64,000 nucleotides of DNA from WTGJ01 sp965237765 (GTDB taxonomy: Bacteria > Chloroflexota > Anaerolineae > Aggregatilineales > Phototrophicaceae): assembly GCA_965237765.1 (NCBI GenBank), contig OZ250157.1, positions 124,001 through 188,000 on the forward strand. Reading direction: 5' to 3'. The position numbers and the translations under genes are program-made. This document shows, piece after piece, positions 25,746-35,177 of this stretch. The notes beneath the pieces are model-generated. The model was given only the letters and a program-made list of their open reading frames with translations, had not been told where the DNA came from and did not search any database. Positions within the stretch are counted from its first letter, which is position 1. Every line of letters begins with the position of its first letter.

Positions 25746-25762
25746 CCCGGGGCGCGGCTTAA

Positions 25763-26623
25763 ATGGCAAGCGACAGCAGCAAATTCCGCAACCTCTTCCC
25801 CATACTGGGCATGGCGCTCCGCCGCCCCGAAACTTTCCTCACCTGGGTGATGGCGATCGCGCTGAGCATGTTGACCGCCTCCATCGGTGATGAGGCTAGC
25901 TTGAGCGTCGGTCCGGTTGCAGTTGAGGCCTGGCACTGGCTCATCGTCGGTGCAGCAATGCAATTGGCGCTTTTTTACGGCGCGCTCCGCAATCCAAACT
26001 CCCTTTCTACTGTCCAAACCCACGCTTTCAAACGCGAGCTGGATCCCCAAAAAATCCGCAACCCGGTATCCCGAGAGCAATTCATCGAAGCGCTGAAATA
26101 TCGCGATAATATGCTGGATTTCGTCGCTACTACGAGCGCCAGCGGCGCCATGCAAGCCTCATTGCGTTCCACCCTCGATGACATCAGCGAATGGGTGCGC
26201 TACATGCATGATCTGGCGCAGAAGATCGACCATTTCGAGGCGAATGAACTTGTCAAGCAAGATCTCCTGCGCATCCCCAGCCAAATTCGTGAGGTAGAAG
26301 AACAGCTCGCCAATGAAGAAGATGAGATGCTGCGCAAAGACCTCGAGGCGCGTCGCGAACGCTTGCAGCTACAACACAAGAACCTGATTAAGACGGAACG
26401 CACAGCGCGCCGCGCCAGGATTTCGCTGCAAAACACGCGCGTTTCCCTCGCGACGATCTACGCACAAATGGCGCGCATGGGCACGATGAAGAGCATCGAC
26501 GGCTCCCGTGCCAACCGTTTGAGAGAAGATATCCGCGAAGAAGTCCATAAATTGGGTGACGTTCTGCAAACCATGGAGGAGGTGCATAGCGGCGAAAGTT
26601 ACACGGCGGCGAGAAGCCAATAA
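25763..26623 (+). CDS. Hypothetical membrane protein with cytoplasmic coiled coil (PspA neighbour)
   Basis: A 286-residue protein of unknown family. Two hydrophobic segments near the N-terminus (about residues 24-42 and 55-76) are followed by ~200 residues of charged, coiled-coil-like sequence (IREVEEQLANEEDEMLRKDL, LEARRERLQLQHKNLIKTER). The layout suggests a membrane anchor presenting a long helical domain to the cytoplasm. It is in an operon with the PspA-like gene; a role in recruiting PspA to the membrane is inference. Confidence 0.72.
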   Translation: MASDSSKFRNLFPILGMALRRPETFLTWVMAIALSMLTASIGDEASLSVGPVAVEAWHWLIVGAAMQLALFYGALRNPNSLSTVQTHAFKRELDPQKIRNPVSREQFIEALKYRDNMLDFVATTSASGAMQASLRSTLDDISEWVRYMHDLAQKIDHFEANELVKQDLLRIPSQIREVEEQLANEEDEMLRKDLEARRERLQLQHKNLIKTERTARRARISLQNTRVSLATIYAQMARMGTMKSIDGSRANRLREDIREEVHKLGDVLQTMEEVHSGESYTAARSQ

Positions 26624-26632
26624 TTTTCGCCG

Positions 26633-26974
26633 CTATTCTTTGCGCTTCTCTGCGCGGTGCCACGAACTGCCATCAATGACATCCCCATCGCCCCAGTTCT
26701 CCCGCAAGCGGGCGCGCGCATCGGCCAGCACTTCAGCAGGCGAAAGTTGCTCGATCAGCTTCATCCACCCCAATATCACGCCGAAATCGTCCAATTGTCC
26801 CAGGATCGGGATGAAATCCGGCACGAAATCGAGTGGTAAGGCAACATAAAGCAACACGCCGATGAAACTCCATTTCAGCCAGGTGGGCGTGCGCGGGTCG
26901 CGCATGAGCTGCCAGGTCAGGCGGAATTGTTCGACGAGCCGCCGCAGAATGACCAGATTCTTGAGGGAACGCAT
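26633..26974 (-). CDS. YkvA-family (DUF1232) small membrane protein
   Basis: A 113-residue protein containing the DUF1232 signature (YVALPLDFVPDFIPILGQLDD), usually a short membrane-associated segment. The N-terminal ~45 residues are basic and helical. The function of the family is not established. It is last of three minus-strand genes behind the ECF sigma factor, one base after the gene at 26976-27596. Confidence 0.85.
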   Translation of the reverse strand: MRSLKNLVILRRLVEQFRLTWQLMRDPRTPTWLKWSFIGVLLYVALPLDFVPDFIPILGQLDDFGVILGWMKLIEQLSPAEVLADARARLRENWGDGDVIDGSSWHRAEKRKE

Positions 26975-26975
26975 C

Positions 26976-27596
26976 TTATTCTCCTTGTTCAGTGACCGTC
27001 GGCACTTTTTCCGAGCGCTGCAAATCCAATTGTAGAGCGCGCAGCGATTCTCCGAAAACCTTCATCACTGTGAGTGGGATAAGGGCCATCATCATCTCGA
27101 CGAGCTCCGGCGCGGCAGCACTCGGAGCATATTTATGCGTTCGCATCTCGTGTAGGTCGTCGGCAGTAGACTGAAGGATCTCCGTGAGTTGCCGCAAGAG
27201 TGACGACAGACCCTCTCCTTCTTCGCCGCGCGTCGTGTGGGCAACCGCCCAGCTGGCGCTCAAGAGCACAGGCAAGGTGCTCAGCATCACGAGCGCGTAA
27301 GCCTGAGCGATGGCTTCGTGCGCCTCAGTAGGCAAGCGAGCCATATCTTCGCTCATGACCAGCCGGATGCGCGCCAGGATGCGCTCGGCGAGGCCCTTCG
27401 GCGCCGGCGCGTGCGGGACATTGGCCAACAGGCGTTCCACCTTTTCCAGCTGTAATTGCCAAGGTGCGCTCGTCGTTTCTGCTTCGTGCTCGTCTTGCAC
27501 TTCTCGTTCTGGCGCCTCGTCCAGCTCGTATTCCACTTCGATGCGGTGGCGCATGGGGCCGGATGATCGCGCTTCAGTTCCGTAATTCATGGTCAT
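26976..27596 (-). CDS. Candidate anti-sigma factor lacking a zinc motif
   Basis: A 206-residue protein whose ATG overlaps the sigma-factor stop (ATGA). The N-terminal ~45 residues are acidic; then comes a helical part with PKGLAERILARI, a pattern often seen between the inhibitory domain and membrane anchor of anti-sigma factors. Two hydrophobic stretches (about residues 95-112 and 172-187) could insert in the membrane. The HxxxCxxC motif of zinc anti-sigma factors is absent. Its role is inferred from position only. Confidence 0.6.
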   Translation of the reverse strand: MTMNYGTEARSSGPMRHRIEVEYELDEAPEREVQDEHEAETTSAPWQLQLEKVERLLANVPHAPAPKGLAERILARIRLVMSEDMARLPTEAHEAIAQAYALVMLSTLPVLLSASWAVAHTTRGEEGEGLSSLLRQLTEILQSTADDLHEMRTHKYAPSAAAPELVEMMMALIPLTVMKVFGESLRALQLDLQRSEKVPTVTEQGE

Positions 27597-28219
27597 TCAC
27601 CTTCTTCGGGGATGAATAAGCGCTCTTCTGGAGTGCGGCCGCGTAGAGGCGGCAAAACGCTCTTTTCGAATGGCATCGCTTCAGCCAAACGTCGCCGTGC
27701 TCGGAAGAGTTTGCTCTTGACTGCGCTGATGCTGCTGCTGGTCATATTGGCGATCTCCGTATATGAATAGTCATACCAATAGCGCAACACGACGAAGAGA
27801 CGGTAATCATCTGGCAATATCGCGAGCAGCTGCTGGAATTCCTCGCTCGTTTCACGGGAAATTGCGGCTTGCTCAGGGGTAGGCTCATCGCTGGCGAGGG
27901 CCAGGTAGGCGGCGGTCGATTCGTCATCTAACGATAACTGCGTCATACGCCGGCGGCGCAATTGGTCGATACAATGATTGGAAGCGATGGTGAGCAGCCA
28001 AGTCTTGAACGCGCGCTGGCGATCAAAACGCGCCAGATTGCGATAGGCGCGCAGGAAGCATTCTTGCGCCGCGTCCTCAGCCTCTGTTCGCTCTCCCAAC
28101 ATCCGAAAGCATAGGTTGTACACATCATCCTGAAACGCATAGACGATGTTGCCAAATGCCTCCTGATCACCGGCGATCGCAGCAACTACCCACGCCTGAA
28201 TATCCAGGGGAATCTCCAC
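27593..28219 (-). CDS. ECF-type RNA polymerase sigma factor
   Basis: A 208-residue sigma-70 family protein. Region 2 is clear (AFQDDVYNLCFRMLG, EDAAQECFLRAYRNLARFD, FKTWLLTIASNHCIDQLRRR) and region 4 follows (LPDDYRLFVVLRYWYDYSYTEIANMTSSSISAVKSKLFRARRRL). Starts with GTG at 28219; no strong Shine-Dalgarno is seen. It is translationally coupled to the downstream candidate anti-sigma gene. The C-terminal ~25 residues after region 4 are Arg/Pro/Glu-rich and unusual for minimal ECF factors. Confidence 0.93.
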   Translation of the reverse strand: MEIPLDIQAWVVAAIAGDQEAFGNIVYAFQDDVYNLCFRMLGERTEAEDAAQECFLRAYRNLARFDRQRAFKTWLLTIASNHCIDQLRRRRMTQLSLDDESTAAYLALASDEPTPEQAAISRETSEEFQQLLAILPDDYRLFVVLRYWYDYSYTEIANMTSSSISAVKSKLFRARRRLAEAMPFEKSVLPPLRGRTPEERLFIPEEGE

Positions 28220-28293
28220 CCGTAACGTTGGTCATCTATCCGTATTCTACGCGCCGCGTCGCTTGAAGTTGCGGCCCGCGCCTTAGAATGTGA

Positions 28294-29391
28294 TTAGAGT
28301 AAGTCCCCGGGTAGCGGTTGATAGACGACATCGGGGTAGCCAAAGGCGGCCGGCCCGACAGTAGCCAGCGCGGCGGGCGTCTTCAACTCACGCGCGGCGG
28401 GCATCGCCAATACCGCGACGCGCAACCCATAGCGCAACGCTTCCGTGCCGACAGGCTCTCCCTCTTCCAATGTGAGTAACGAAATCAAATCTGGCACACT
28501 ACACAGCGTTTGGCCCGCCCGTTGCGCAACCAGATTCTCATTCTGAAAATCAATGACCAATTCATCGCGCACATCATTCAGGGCAGTGATGCGCATCCGC
28601 CCTCGTGCGAATCCTTTCACCGTCCGCCGAAACACGTCTACGATCTTGCCGCGGAAGAGCACGTAACCGTTGGCCGCCGCCGCCACCCGCTCAGCTGGAT
28701 CTTCGCCACTCGCGCGGCTATCCAACACGATCTGCCCCAGGCGCCAGGCCAGACTCAACGTATCGCGGATGAGGTGCCGTTTCAGCTCGCGCCCATTCGT
28801 CACTGGCATGACCAGCGCCGCTGAGCCGCCCATCTCGATGGTCAGGTTGCGCGCGTATTCCTCGGCCCGTTTTGGCGTATCCAGCTCGTTGAAGATCACG
28901 ACGTTGCCGTGCGAATCGCCCAGCACGAAGGGAACAGGCGAGACACCACCAATCATCAAGGTATCCATCTGCAATTCGGGGAAGGCGCGGCCCATGCTGT
29001 CGCCATCAATTAGGGGCAAACCAAGGCGCAACGCGGCCACAAGCGGTTCCAGCGCGTTTCCGCCGCCTATTTCCGCGATGCCGATCGCCACTATTTTCTG
29101 TTTGGCATGCGCTTCCCAGGCGCGGCAGGCCGTCGCAACTTCATCACCGCGGCTCAGCTTCTCGACGCTCACTGTCGGCGCGCCCATACCGCTCACGGTG
29201 CAAACGATATCCTCGTCGTCCAGCTCGTCGACGCCGATCACTTGGCATTCGCCGCCAAATTGGCGAATGTGCTCGCGTGCCTCCAAGGCGCTGAGGTAGG
29301 TGCTGCCACCACCACCTGTTCCAAGTACGCCAGCGCCTACCGCGATCGCGCCGATTTCCGCCTCAGTGATTCGTTGCAGGCTACCGTCCAT
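28294..29391 (-). CDS. DUF917 family protein, copy 3
   Basis: A 365-residue DUF917 protein. The family (now linked by name to S-methyl thiohydantoin desulfurase domains) is typically found beside HyuA-like hydantoinases. Seen: AVGAGVLGTGGGG near the N-terminus, MGAPTVSVEKL, the ALEPLVAALRLGLPLIDGDSMGRAFPELQM block and the C-terminal VPDLISLLTLEEGEPVGTE. It is the last gene of the Opp-HyuA-DUF917 operon and overlaps the previous DUF917 gene by one base. Probably acts on the compound imported by the Opp system. Confidence 0.88.
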   Translation of the reverse strand: MDGSLQRITEAEIGAIAVGAGVLGTGGGGSTYLSALEAREHIRQFGGECQVIGVDELDDEDIVCTVSGMGAPTVSVEKLSRGDEVATACRAWEAHAKQKIVAIGIAEIGGGNALEPLVAALRLGLPLIDGDSMGRAFPELQMDTLMIGGVSPVPFVLGDSHGNVVIFNELDTPKRAEEYARNLTIEMGGSAALVMPVTNGRELKRHLIRDTLSLAWRLGQIVLDSRASGEDPAERVAAAANGYVLFRGKIVDVFRRTVKGFARGRMRITALNDVRDELVIDFQNENLVAQRAGQTLCSVPDLISLLTLEEGEPVGTEALRYGLRVAVLAMPAARELKTPAALATVGPAAFGYPDVVYQPLPGDLL

Positions 29392-30470
29392 CAGCTGAGG
29401 CGCTCTTCGACGGAGATATAATCGACGTCATACCCGAAATAGCGTGGTCCCACTAGGGCGATACCGGCCTCTGTGCGCCATTGGGGCGCGCAGGGGAAGG
29501 CAATGACCGCCACACGAAATCCGTAGCGCAGGCCCTCAGTGGTGATGGGCTCGGCCGTTTCCATATCCAGCACGGCGATGAGATCCGGCACTGTGACGAC
29601 AAATTCACCATCAATGCGCGCCGCCAGGTGCTCGTTCTGAAAGCTGAGGCGCAGGCGCTTGCCCTCGTATGCGCCCACGCCGTCAATATATGCGTCACCC
29701 CGTGCGAAGCCGCCTTCCGTGCGCCGCTCGACATCGCTCACCTTTCCCTGGAACAGCAAGAACCCATCCAGCGCCGCGCGCACCGTTTCCACTGGATTTG
29801 TCTCCTGTAGGCGCGCGTTCATGATGACGCGGCCAATCTCGCGAGCGCGGGACATCGTGCCATGGACGGCGCATTCCTTCAACTCGCCCACTGTCGCCGC
29901 GTAGAGCGCAATCAACGCCGTCGCGCCCATATCCACCGTGATGCTACGGGCGAAGGTCTCCGCCCACTTGTTGTCGATGGTCTCGAGCAGGATGGTGTTA
30001 CCGCGCTCATCTGACATAGCCATCGGTGTCGCCGATTTGCCGAAGATCGTATGCGTAACCATTTGCAATTCGGGGAAAGCGCGACCCATACCGTCACAAT
30101 CGACGAGGGGGATTTGCAGGCGCGCCGCTAAGTAAAGTGGTACCACCGAATTCAAGCCGCCCGCCTCAATGCTCATCGTGGCGCGGATGGGTTGGTTCAA
30201 GTAGCGGCCAATGGTCTCGAAGGCGTTGAGCACATCGTCGCCGCTGGGCATCTTTTCGACCATCACGGTCGGCGCGCCCATCATCGCTGAGGGTACAACC
30301 AGGTCATCATCTTCCAGCTCATCCAACTCCATCAACTGGATGGGTCCATATTCGCGGATGGCTTGCCGCGACATGATCTTGCCGATATAAGGGTCGCCGC
30401 CGCCGCCCGTCCCGAGCACGGCAGCGCCCAATGCCAATTCGTCGAGCGCGGTTTCGTCGATAATTTGCAT
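29391..30470 (-). CDS. DUF917 family protein, copy 2
   Basis: A 359-residue paralog of the flanking DUF917 proteins. It shares LGAAVLGTGGGGDPYIGK, MMGAPTVMVEKMPSGD, LVDCDGMGRAFPELQM and VPDLIAVLDMETAEPITTE with them. It lies 2 bases after the HyuA-like gene and overlaps copy 3 by one base, so tight coupling is expected. Copies 2 and 3 may form a heteromer, since both face the same HyuA partner; that is inference. Confidence 0.88.
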   Translation of the reverse strand: MQIIDETALDELALGAAVLGTGGGGDPYIGKIMSRQAIREYGPIQLMELDELEDDDLVVPSAMMGAPTVMVEKMPSGDDVLNAFETIGRYLNQPIRATMSIEAGGLNSVVPLYLAARLQIPLVDCDGMGRAFPELQMVTHTIFGKSATPMAMSDERGNTILLETIDNKWAETFARSITVDMGATALIALYAATVGELKECAVHGTMSRAREIGRVIMNARLQETNPVETVRAALDGFLLFQGKVSDVERRTEGGFARGDAYIDGVGAYEGKRLRLSFQNEHLAARIDGEFVVTVPDLIAVLDMETAEPITTEGLRYGFRVAVIAFPCAPQWRTEAGIALVGPRYFGYDVDYISVEERLS

Positions 30471-30472
30471 CG

Positions 30473-32014
30473 TTAGGCTCCTTCCAAATCACCGACCGCT
30501 TTAACGGCAATTCGGATGGCGTTTCCAGGCAAATAAGCGAGCGGCACTTCCTCGACATCGACGATTTCCAGCGTTCCAAGGCTGGCGCCGGCAGCGATGG
30601 CGCGTTGACGCGCTTCTTCCTTCGCCTGATCCAGCACCTCATCACGAGTGGCGCCCTCGAGCGAAAAGATGCGGTCGCATTCGCCGCCGACCTGGGCGAT
30701 GGCCGCGCCAATGGCGTTGGCGACAGCGAAATGCGGCGGTTTCAGCATCTCTGATGCGCCGGGGATGGTTTGCTGCAACAGGATGCTCCCGCCACCGACG
30801 ACGATGACGGGCACAGGCGTCGCGCTGGTCTTCATGCGATCCACAGCGTTGGTGACCATCTCCAACATGTGTGCTTCGACTTCGCTGGCGAATTCAGGCG
30901 CGATACCCATCACTTTCGCGCGGTCACCTATGTCCACCTTGCCTGTCGCCACCATGATATCTGTCGCTGTCAGCTCCTCGCCTCCGAAGACCAGTGCGCG
31001 CTCGGTCAACTCGTAGCCCACGCTGCGCGGACCGACGGTCAGCGGTTCCCGCCGCACCATGCTGCCACCGCCGAGGCCGATGTTGAAAGTATCTGGCATA
31101 CGGAAATTGGTGCGCACCCCGCCGATATTCACCGCCAGGGCCGCCACACGCGGAAATCCTTGCTGCAATACGCCGATATCGGTCGTCGTGCCACCGACGT
31201 CGACCACGATCGCGTCGCGCAAACCACTCAGGAAGGCGGCGCCGCGCATGCTGTTCGTCGGGCCGGAGGCAAAAGTCAGCACTGGATAATCGGCCGCGAA
31301 ATCGGCGTTCATCAACGTGCCATCGTTCTGGCTAATGAAGAAAGGCGCTGTAATTCGCATCTGCTCCAGAGCCGCGCGGAAGCCATGCACCGTGCGCAAC
31401 GCCAGATCTCGCAAGCAGGCGTTCATGATGGCCGCATTCTCGCGCTCTAGCAGGCCAATGCGCCCGATTTCGCTGGAGAGCGTCACGCTCGCACCGGGGA
31501 TCTCATCGCGCACAATTTCGGCGGCGCGCACCTCGAATTCGGTATTCACGGGCGAGAAGACGGAGCTGACGGCAATGGCCGCGATGCCCAGATCGCGAAT
31601 CTGAGCGGCGATGCCGCGGACTTCCTCTTCATCAAATGGCGATATGATGCGCCCATCGAATTCGTGGCCGCCATGCGCCAGGAAATAATGGTTTCCGACA
31701 ACTTCGCGCAGGTCATCCGGCCAATCGACCATGGGCGGAAGGCAGACCGTCGCCGGTAAGCCCATGCGGATGCATGCTGTTTCCTGCAGGTAGCGGCGCT
31801 CGACAACGGCGTTGGTGAAGTGCGTCGTGCCGATCATGACACCGTCGATGTCCGCCGTATCCAAAGACACCTCTTCGATGATATGGCGCAGCGAATTGAT
31901 GATGCCGGTGGTTACGTCAGCGGTGGTGGGTGTCTTGTGCCAGGCGCGCACCTCACGGCCATCCATCAGGACGATATCCGTATTGGTGCCACCGACGTCA
32001 ATGCCTATTCTCAT
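30473..32014 (-). CDS. HyuA-like hydantoinase/oxoprolinase family protein
   Basis: A 513-residue ATP-dependent hydantoinase A/oxoprolinase-type protein of the actin-like ATPase fold. Seen: N-terminal RIGIDVGGTNTDIVLMDG (phosphate 1), the NAVVERRYL stretch of the family, VVDVGGTTTDIGVLQQG (second phosphate loop) and PVIVVGGGSILL near the C-terminus. The ATG at 32014 is supported by AGGAAGGA upstream; the frame itself extends 14 codons further. It sits among three DUF917 genes, with no HyuB-like B subunit. Likely opens a hydantoin- or oxoproline-like ring using ATP. Confidence 0.9.
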   Translation of the reverse strand: MRIGIDVGGTNTDIVLMDGREVRAWHKTPTTADVTTGIINSLRHIIEEVSLDTADIDGVMIGTTHFTNAVVERRYLQETACIRMGLPATVCLPPMVDWPDDLREVVGNHYFLAHGGHEFDGRIISPFDEEEVRGIAAQIRDLGIAAIAVSSVFSPVNTEFEVRAAEIVRDEIPGASVTLSSEIGRIGLLERENAAIMNACLRDLALRTVHGFRAALEQMRITAPFFISQNDGTLMNADFAADYPVLTFASGPTNSMRGAAFLSGLRDAIVVDVGGTTTDIGVLQQGFPRVAALAVNIGGVRTNFRMPDTFNIGLGGGSMVRREPLTVGPRSVGYELTERALVFGGEELTATDIMVATGKVDIGDRAKVMGIAPEFASEVEAHMLEMVTNAVDRMKTSATPVPVIVVGGGSILLQQTIPGASEMLKPPHFAVANAIGAAIAQVGGECDRIFSLEGATRDEVLDQAKEEARQRAIAAGASLGTLEIVDVEEVPLAYLPGNAIRIAVKAVGDLEGA

Positions 32015-32040
32015 CGTTTTCCTTCCTATCTCGTCCGAAA

Positions 32041-33153
32041 TTACCGTGCTTCCCATTCAGGCAAGCGCTCTCCTACAACCCCGCCGGGCTGCGCCTGGAA
32101 ATCCAAATCGTAACCGAAGGCGCGCGGGCCCACGACGCGTAGTGCCGCCGCTGTCTTCAAACGCGCCGCACCAGGTACAGATAGAATCGCTACCCGCGTC
32201 CCGAAACGCAGCAGCTCGGTCGGCACCGGCTCGCCGCTCTCTTCTTCAATGATGCAAATCATATCGGGGACCGTAACGCGAATCTCGCCATTCACCCGTG
32301 CGATTAGGTATTCGTTCTGAAATTCAATTTGCAGTCGTTCTTTTTCATCGAAGCTATCGATCTTCACCCAGCCGCGCGCAAAACCCCGCGTCGTCCGTCG
32401 GAAGACATCCACCACCTTGCCGCGCAACAACACTTCCCCCGCCAGCATCTCTGCTGTGATTTTCGGAATATCTTCATTCGCCCGCCGCGCCGCCAGCACA
32501 CGCCGCCCCAGCGCGTGCGCCAGACTTAGCGTGAAGTGCACGCCGTTCTCCTTGAGTTGTCGCCCACTCATGGCCGAACCTGCTAGACCCGCGCGCGCGC
32601 CCATGCTCGTCGCCAGATTGCGGGCGATACGTTCCGCCCAAAAATCGTCCTCCGCATGGGGCAACACCACCGAAGCGCCACGGCAATCAGCCATGGCAAG
32701 CGGCGTAACGCGAACCCCACCGTTAAAGCTGAAACTGCTCATCTGAATCTCTGGGAAGGCGCGGCCCATGCCATCGCTATCCACGGTAGGGATGCCTACT
32801 TGCAATCCCGCGATGATTGGATTGATGGAGTTCGAGCCGCCCACTTCGGCGATGGCTACTGCGTCGAATCGTTGGCCGAGATGCCCTTCCAAAGCGCGGA
32901 TCGCGCGCTTCATCTCCGTGCCTTCCGGCAGCTTCTCGACACCCACCGTCGGCGCCCCGATACTGCCGACAACCAACGTGAGGGCATCATCCGCGAGGTC
33001 GAAAGGATTGACAACCGCCTGCGCCCCCTGCTTCTTCATCAACTCGCGCAGTTGGAGCCGGCCCAAGTAGGGGTTGCCGCCACCACCAGTGCCGAGGATG
33101 CCAGCACCGATCGCTAGAGGCTCTAAATCTTCCAGGCGAATTTCACGAAGCAT
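32041..33153 (-). CDS. DUF917 family protein, copy 1
   Basis: A 370-residue DUF917 protein placed between oppF and the HyuA-like gene. Motifs: IGAGILGTGGGGNPYLG, SIGAPTVGVEKLPEG, PTVDSDGMGRAFPEIQM and VPDMICIIEEESGEPVPTE. Its start overlaps the 3' end of the OppF-type gene by 11 bases. It is as different from copies 2 and 3 as they are from each other by eye, so the three are unlikely to be recent duplicates. Confidence 0.88.
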   Translation of the reverse strand: MLREIRLEDLEPLAIGAGILGTGGGGNPYLGRLQLRELMKKQGAQAVVNPFDLADDALTLVVGSIGAPTVGVEKLPEGTEMKRAIRALEGHLGQRFDAVAIAEVGGSNSINPIIAGLQVGIPTVDSDGMGRAFPEIQMSSFSFNGGVRVTPLAMADCRGASVVLPHAEDDFWAERIARNLATSMGARAGLAGSAMSGRQLKENGVHFTLSLAHALGRRVLAARRANEDIPKITAEMLAGEVLLRGKVVDVFRRTTRGFARGWVKIDSFDEKERLQIEFQNEYLIARVNGEIRVTVPDMICIIEEESGEPVPTELLRFGTRVAILSVPGAARLKTAAALRVVGPRAFGYDLDFQAQPGGVVGERLPEWEAR

Positions 33154-34135
33154 AAGTCAGCATCTCCGGGTGCAAATGACAAGCGACTCGGTGGTCCCTG
33201 TCAGATTCGAGCAGGGGCGGCAGCAGCGTCTCACATTCTGACAACTTATCGGCGTGGCAGCGCGGCGCAAAGGGGCATCCGCGACTATCACCGACCTCTC
33301 CGATTTCACCCTGAAGGATGATCTCCTTGCTTTTCATATCCGGGTCCGGGTCCGGGATCGCCGAAATCAGCGCCTGGGTATATGGGTGCCGCGGGCGCTC
33401 AAAGATCGTTTCCGTTTCCGCAACCTCCACCAGCTTGCCCAGGTAAAGCAAACCGATTTCGTCGCACATGTAGCGAACGAGACCCAAATCATGCGAGATG
33501 AACATGTACGTCAACGCGTATTCATCCTGTAAACGCTGCAGCAAATTGAGGATTTGTGCCTGCACGGAGACATCCAGTGCGCTCGTAGGCTCGTCCAGGA
33601 TCAACAGCTCGGGTTGGACAGCCAGCGCACGTGCGATACCTACACGTTGTTGCTGCCCACCGCTAAATTCGTGCGGGTAACGGTAGAAATGCTCGCTCTG
33701 CAAACCGACTTCGCGCAACAAATCCGACGCTCGTCGTTGCCGCGCCACGCCGCGCAACCCTTCATGCAACCAGAGCGCTTCACTGACGATTTGCCCGATC
33801 GTCATGCGCCGATTCAAGGAGGCCGCCGGCGCCTGGTAAATCATCTGCATCTGCGATCGTATGCGTCGCAATTCTGAGGCCCCGAGCTCGGTCAACTCGA
33901 TGCCATTGAAGCGAATGCTGCCGGCGCTCGGTGGGATGATGCGCAGCACGCTCTTACCGATTGTCGTCTTGCCAGAGCCCGATTCGCCAACCAGGCCAAA
34001 GGTCTTGCCGCGTGGGATCTTAAAGCTGACATCGTCGACCGCCTTGAAGTCCCTGATTTTGCGGTTGAGTAAGCCACCACGAATCGGGAAGTACACCTTC
34101 AAGCCACGCACCTCAAGGATGTTATCTTCAGGCAT
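33143..34135 (-). CDS. OppF/DppF-type ABC transporter ATP-binding protein
   Basis: A 330-residue ATPase of a peptide/opine-type importer. Walker A GESGSGKTT, signature FSGGQQQRVGIARAL, Walker B LLILDEPTSALD and the C-terminal oligopeptide-transporter extension with its cysteines (GCPFAPRCHADKLSEC). The ATG at 34135 (MPEDN) has GGAG 7 bases upstream; the frame runs 31 codons further upstream inside oppD. It overlaps the oppD stop by 8 bases. Confidence 0.92.
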   Translation of the reverse strand: MPEDNILEVRGLKVYFPIRGGLLNRKIRDFKAVDDVSFKIPRGKTFGLVGESGSGKTTIGKSVLRIIPPSAGSIRFNGIELTELGASELRRIRSQMQMIYQAPAASLNRRMTIGQIVSEALWLHEGLRGVARQRRASDLLREVGLQSEHFYRYPHEFSGGQQQRVGIARALAVQPELLILDEPTSALDVSVQAQILNLLQRLQDEYALTYMFISHDLGLVRYMCDEIGLLYLGKLVEVAETETIFERPRHPYTQALISAIPDPDPDMKSKEIILQGEIGEVGDSRGCPFAPRCHADKLSECETLLPPLLESDRDHRVACHLHPEMLTYAS

Positions 34136-35177
34136 GCGCGGACTCCGGCTGCTCCTCATAGAGGTGACAAAATACACTGTGTTCGGGAGAATGCGCGCTG
34201 GCCATTGGTACAATTTCGCGACAGACATCCATCACATGCGGGCAGCGAGGGTGGAAGCGACAGCCGGCCGGCGGCGATATCGAATCCGGAATATGGCCGG
34301 GTATGCCTTCCAGTCCACCGCGTTTCGCCTTGGTATGCGGCAAAGCTCTCAATAAACCCTGCGTGTAGGGATGCAGCGGCTGGCGGAAAAGGTCGCGCAC
34401 TGGCGCAGTTTCGATGACACGACCGGAATACATCACCGCGACGCGGTCACATATCTTCGCAACGACGCCCAGGTTGTGCGTGATGAGCAATACGGAAAGC
34501 CCCATTTTTCGACCGAGCTCCTGAATGAGCCGCAGGATTTGCGCCTGAATCGTTACGTCCAGCGCGGTCGTCGGCTCATCGGCAATGAGCAACTGCGGCT
34601 CTCCCGCAAGAGCCATAGCGATGAGCACGCGCTGGCGCATCCCGCCGCTGAATTGGTGCGGGTATTCGTGGATGCGCCGTTCCGCTTCCGGGATGCCGAC
34701 CAGCTGCAACAATTCGACCGCGCGTCCGTGCGCATCCCGCCGCTTCTGTCGCCCACTGGGAATCGATTTGCGCTTCCGTAAGCCGTTGCGCTTACCGGGT
34801 TCGCTTTGGTAAATCACGGCGTCGATGATCTGTTCTCGGATGTTGAACATCGGGTTCAGGTTCGTTACGGGGTCCTGGAAGACGACGCCCAGCTTGGTAG
34901 CGCGGAAGGTCTCGATTTTCTTTTCGCTATATTGGAGCAGATCCTCGCCCTCGAAAATAACCTCCCCTCCCGTGATGCGCCCCGGCGGCATAGGGATCAG
35001 GCGCGGGATGGAAAGCGCCGTCATCGACTTGCCGCAGCCCGTTTCGCCGACCAGTCCCAGGAATTCGCCACGGCGCAATTGCAAATTCACGCCCGTTAGC
35101 ACCTTCGCTACCCCTTCAAAGGTGCTGAATTCCAGGTGTAGGTCACGGATTTCGAGCAGAGTTTCGGCCATCATCAT
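34128..35177 (-). CDS. OppD/DppD-type ABC transporter ATP-binding protein
   Basis: A 349-residue ATPase with Walker A GETGCGKSMTAL, signature FSGGMRQRVLIAMAL, Walker B LLIADEPTTALDVT and the OppD C-terminal cysteine segment (AGCRFHPRCPHVMDVC). A Lys/Arg-rich insert (GKRNGLRKRKSIPSGRQKRR, about residues 134-153) is not usual and sits in the helical subdomain. The start has three Met codons in a row, so the exact start may be 35177, 35174 or 35171; the first overlaps the oppC stop. Confidence 0.92.
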   Translation of the reverse strand: MMMAETLLEIRDLHLEFSTFEGVAKVLTGVNLQLRRGEFLGLVGETGCGKSMTALSIPRLIPMPPGRITGGEVIFEGEDLLQYSEKKIETFRATKLGVVFQDPVTNLNPMFNIREQIIDAVIYQSEPGKRNGLRKRKSIPSGRQKRRDAHGRAVELLQLVGIPEAERRIHEYPHQFSGGMRQRVLIAMALAGEPQLLIADEPTTALDVTIQAQILRLIQELGRKMGLSVLLITHNLGVVAKICDRVAVMYSGRVIETAPVRDLFRQPLHPYTQGLLRALPHTKAKRGGLEGIPGHIPDSISPPAGCRFHPRCPHVMDVCREIVPMASAHSPEHSVFCHLYEEQPESAHA

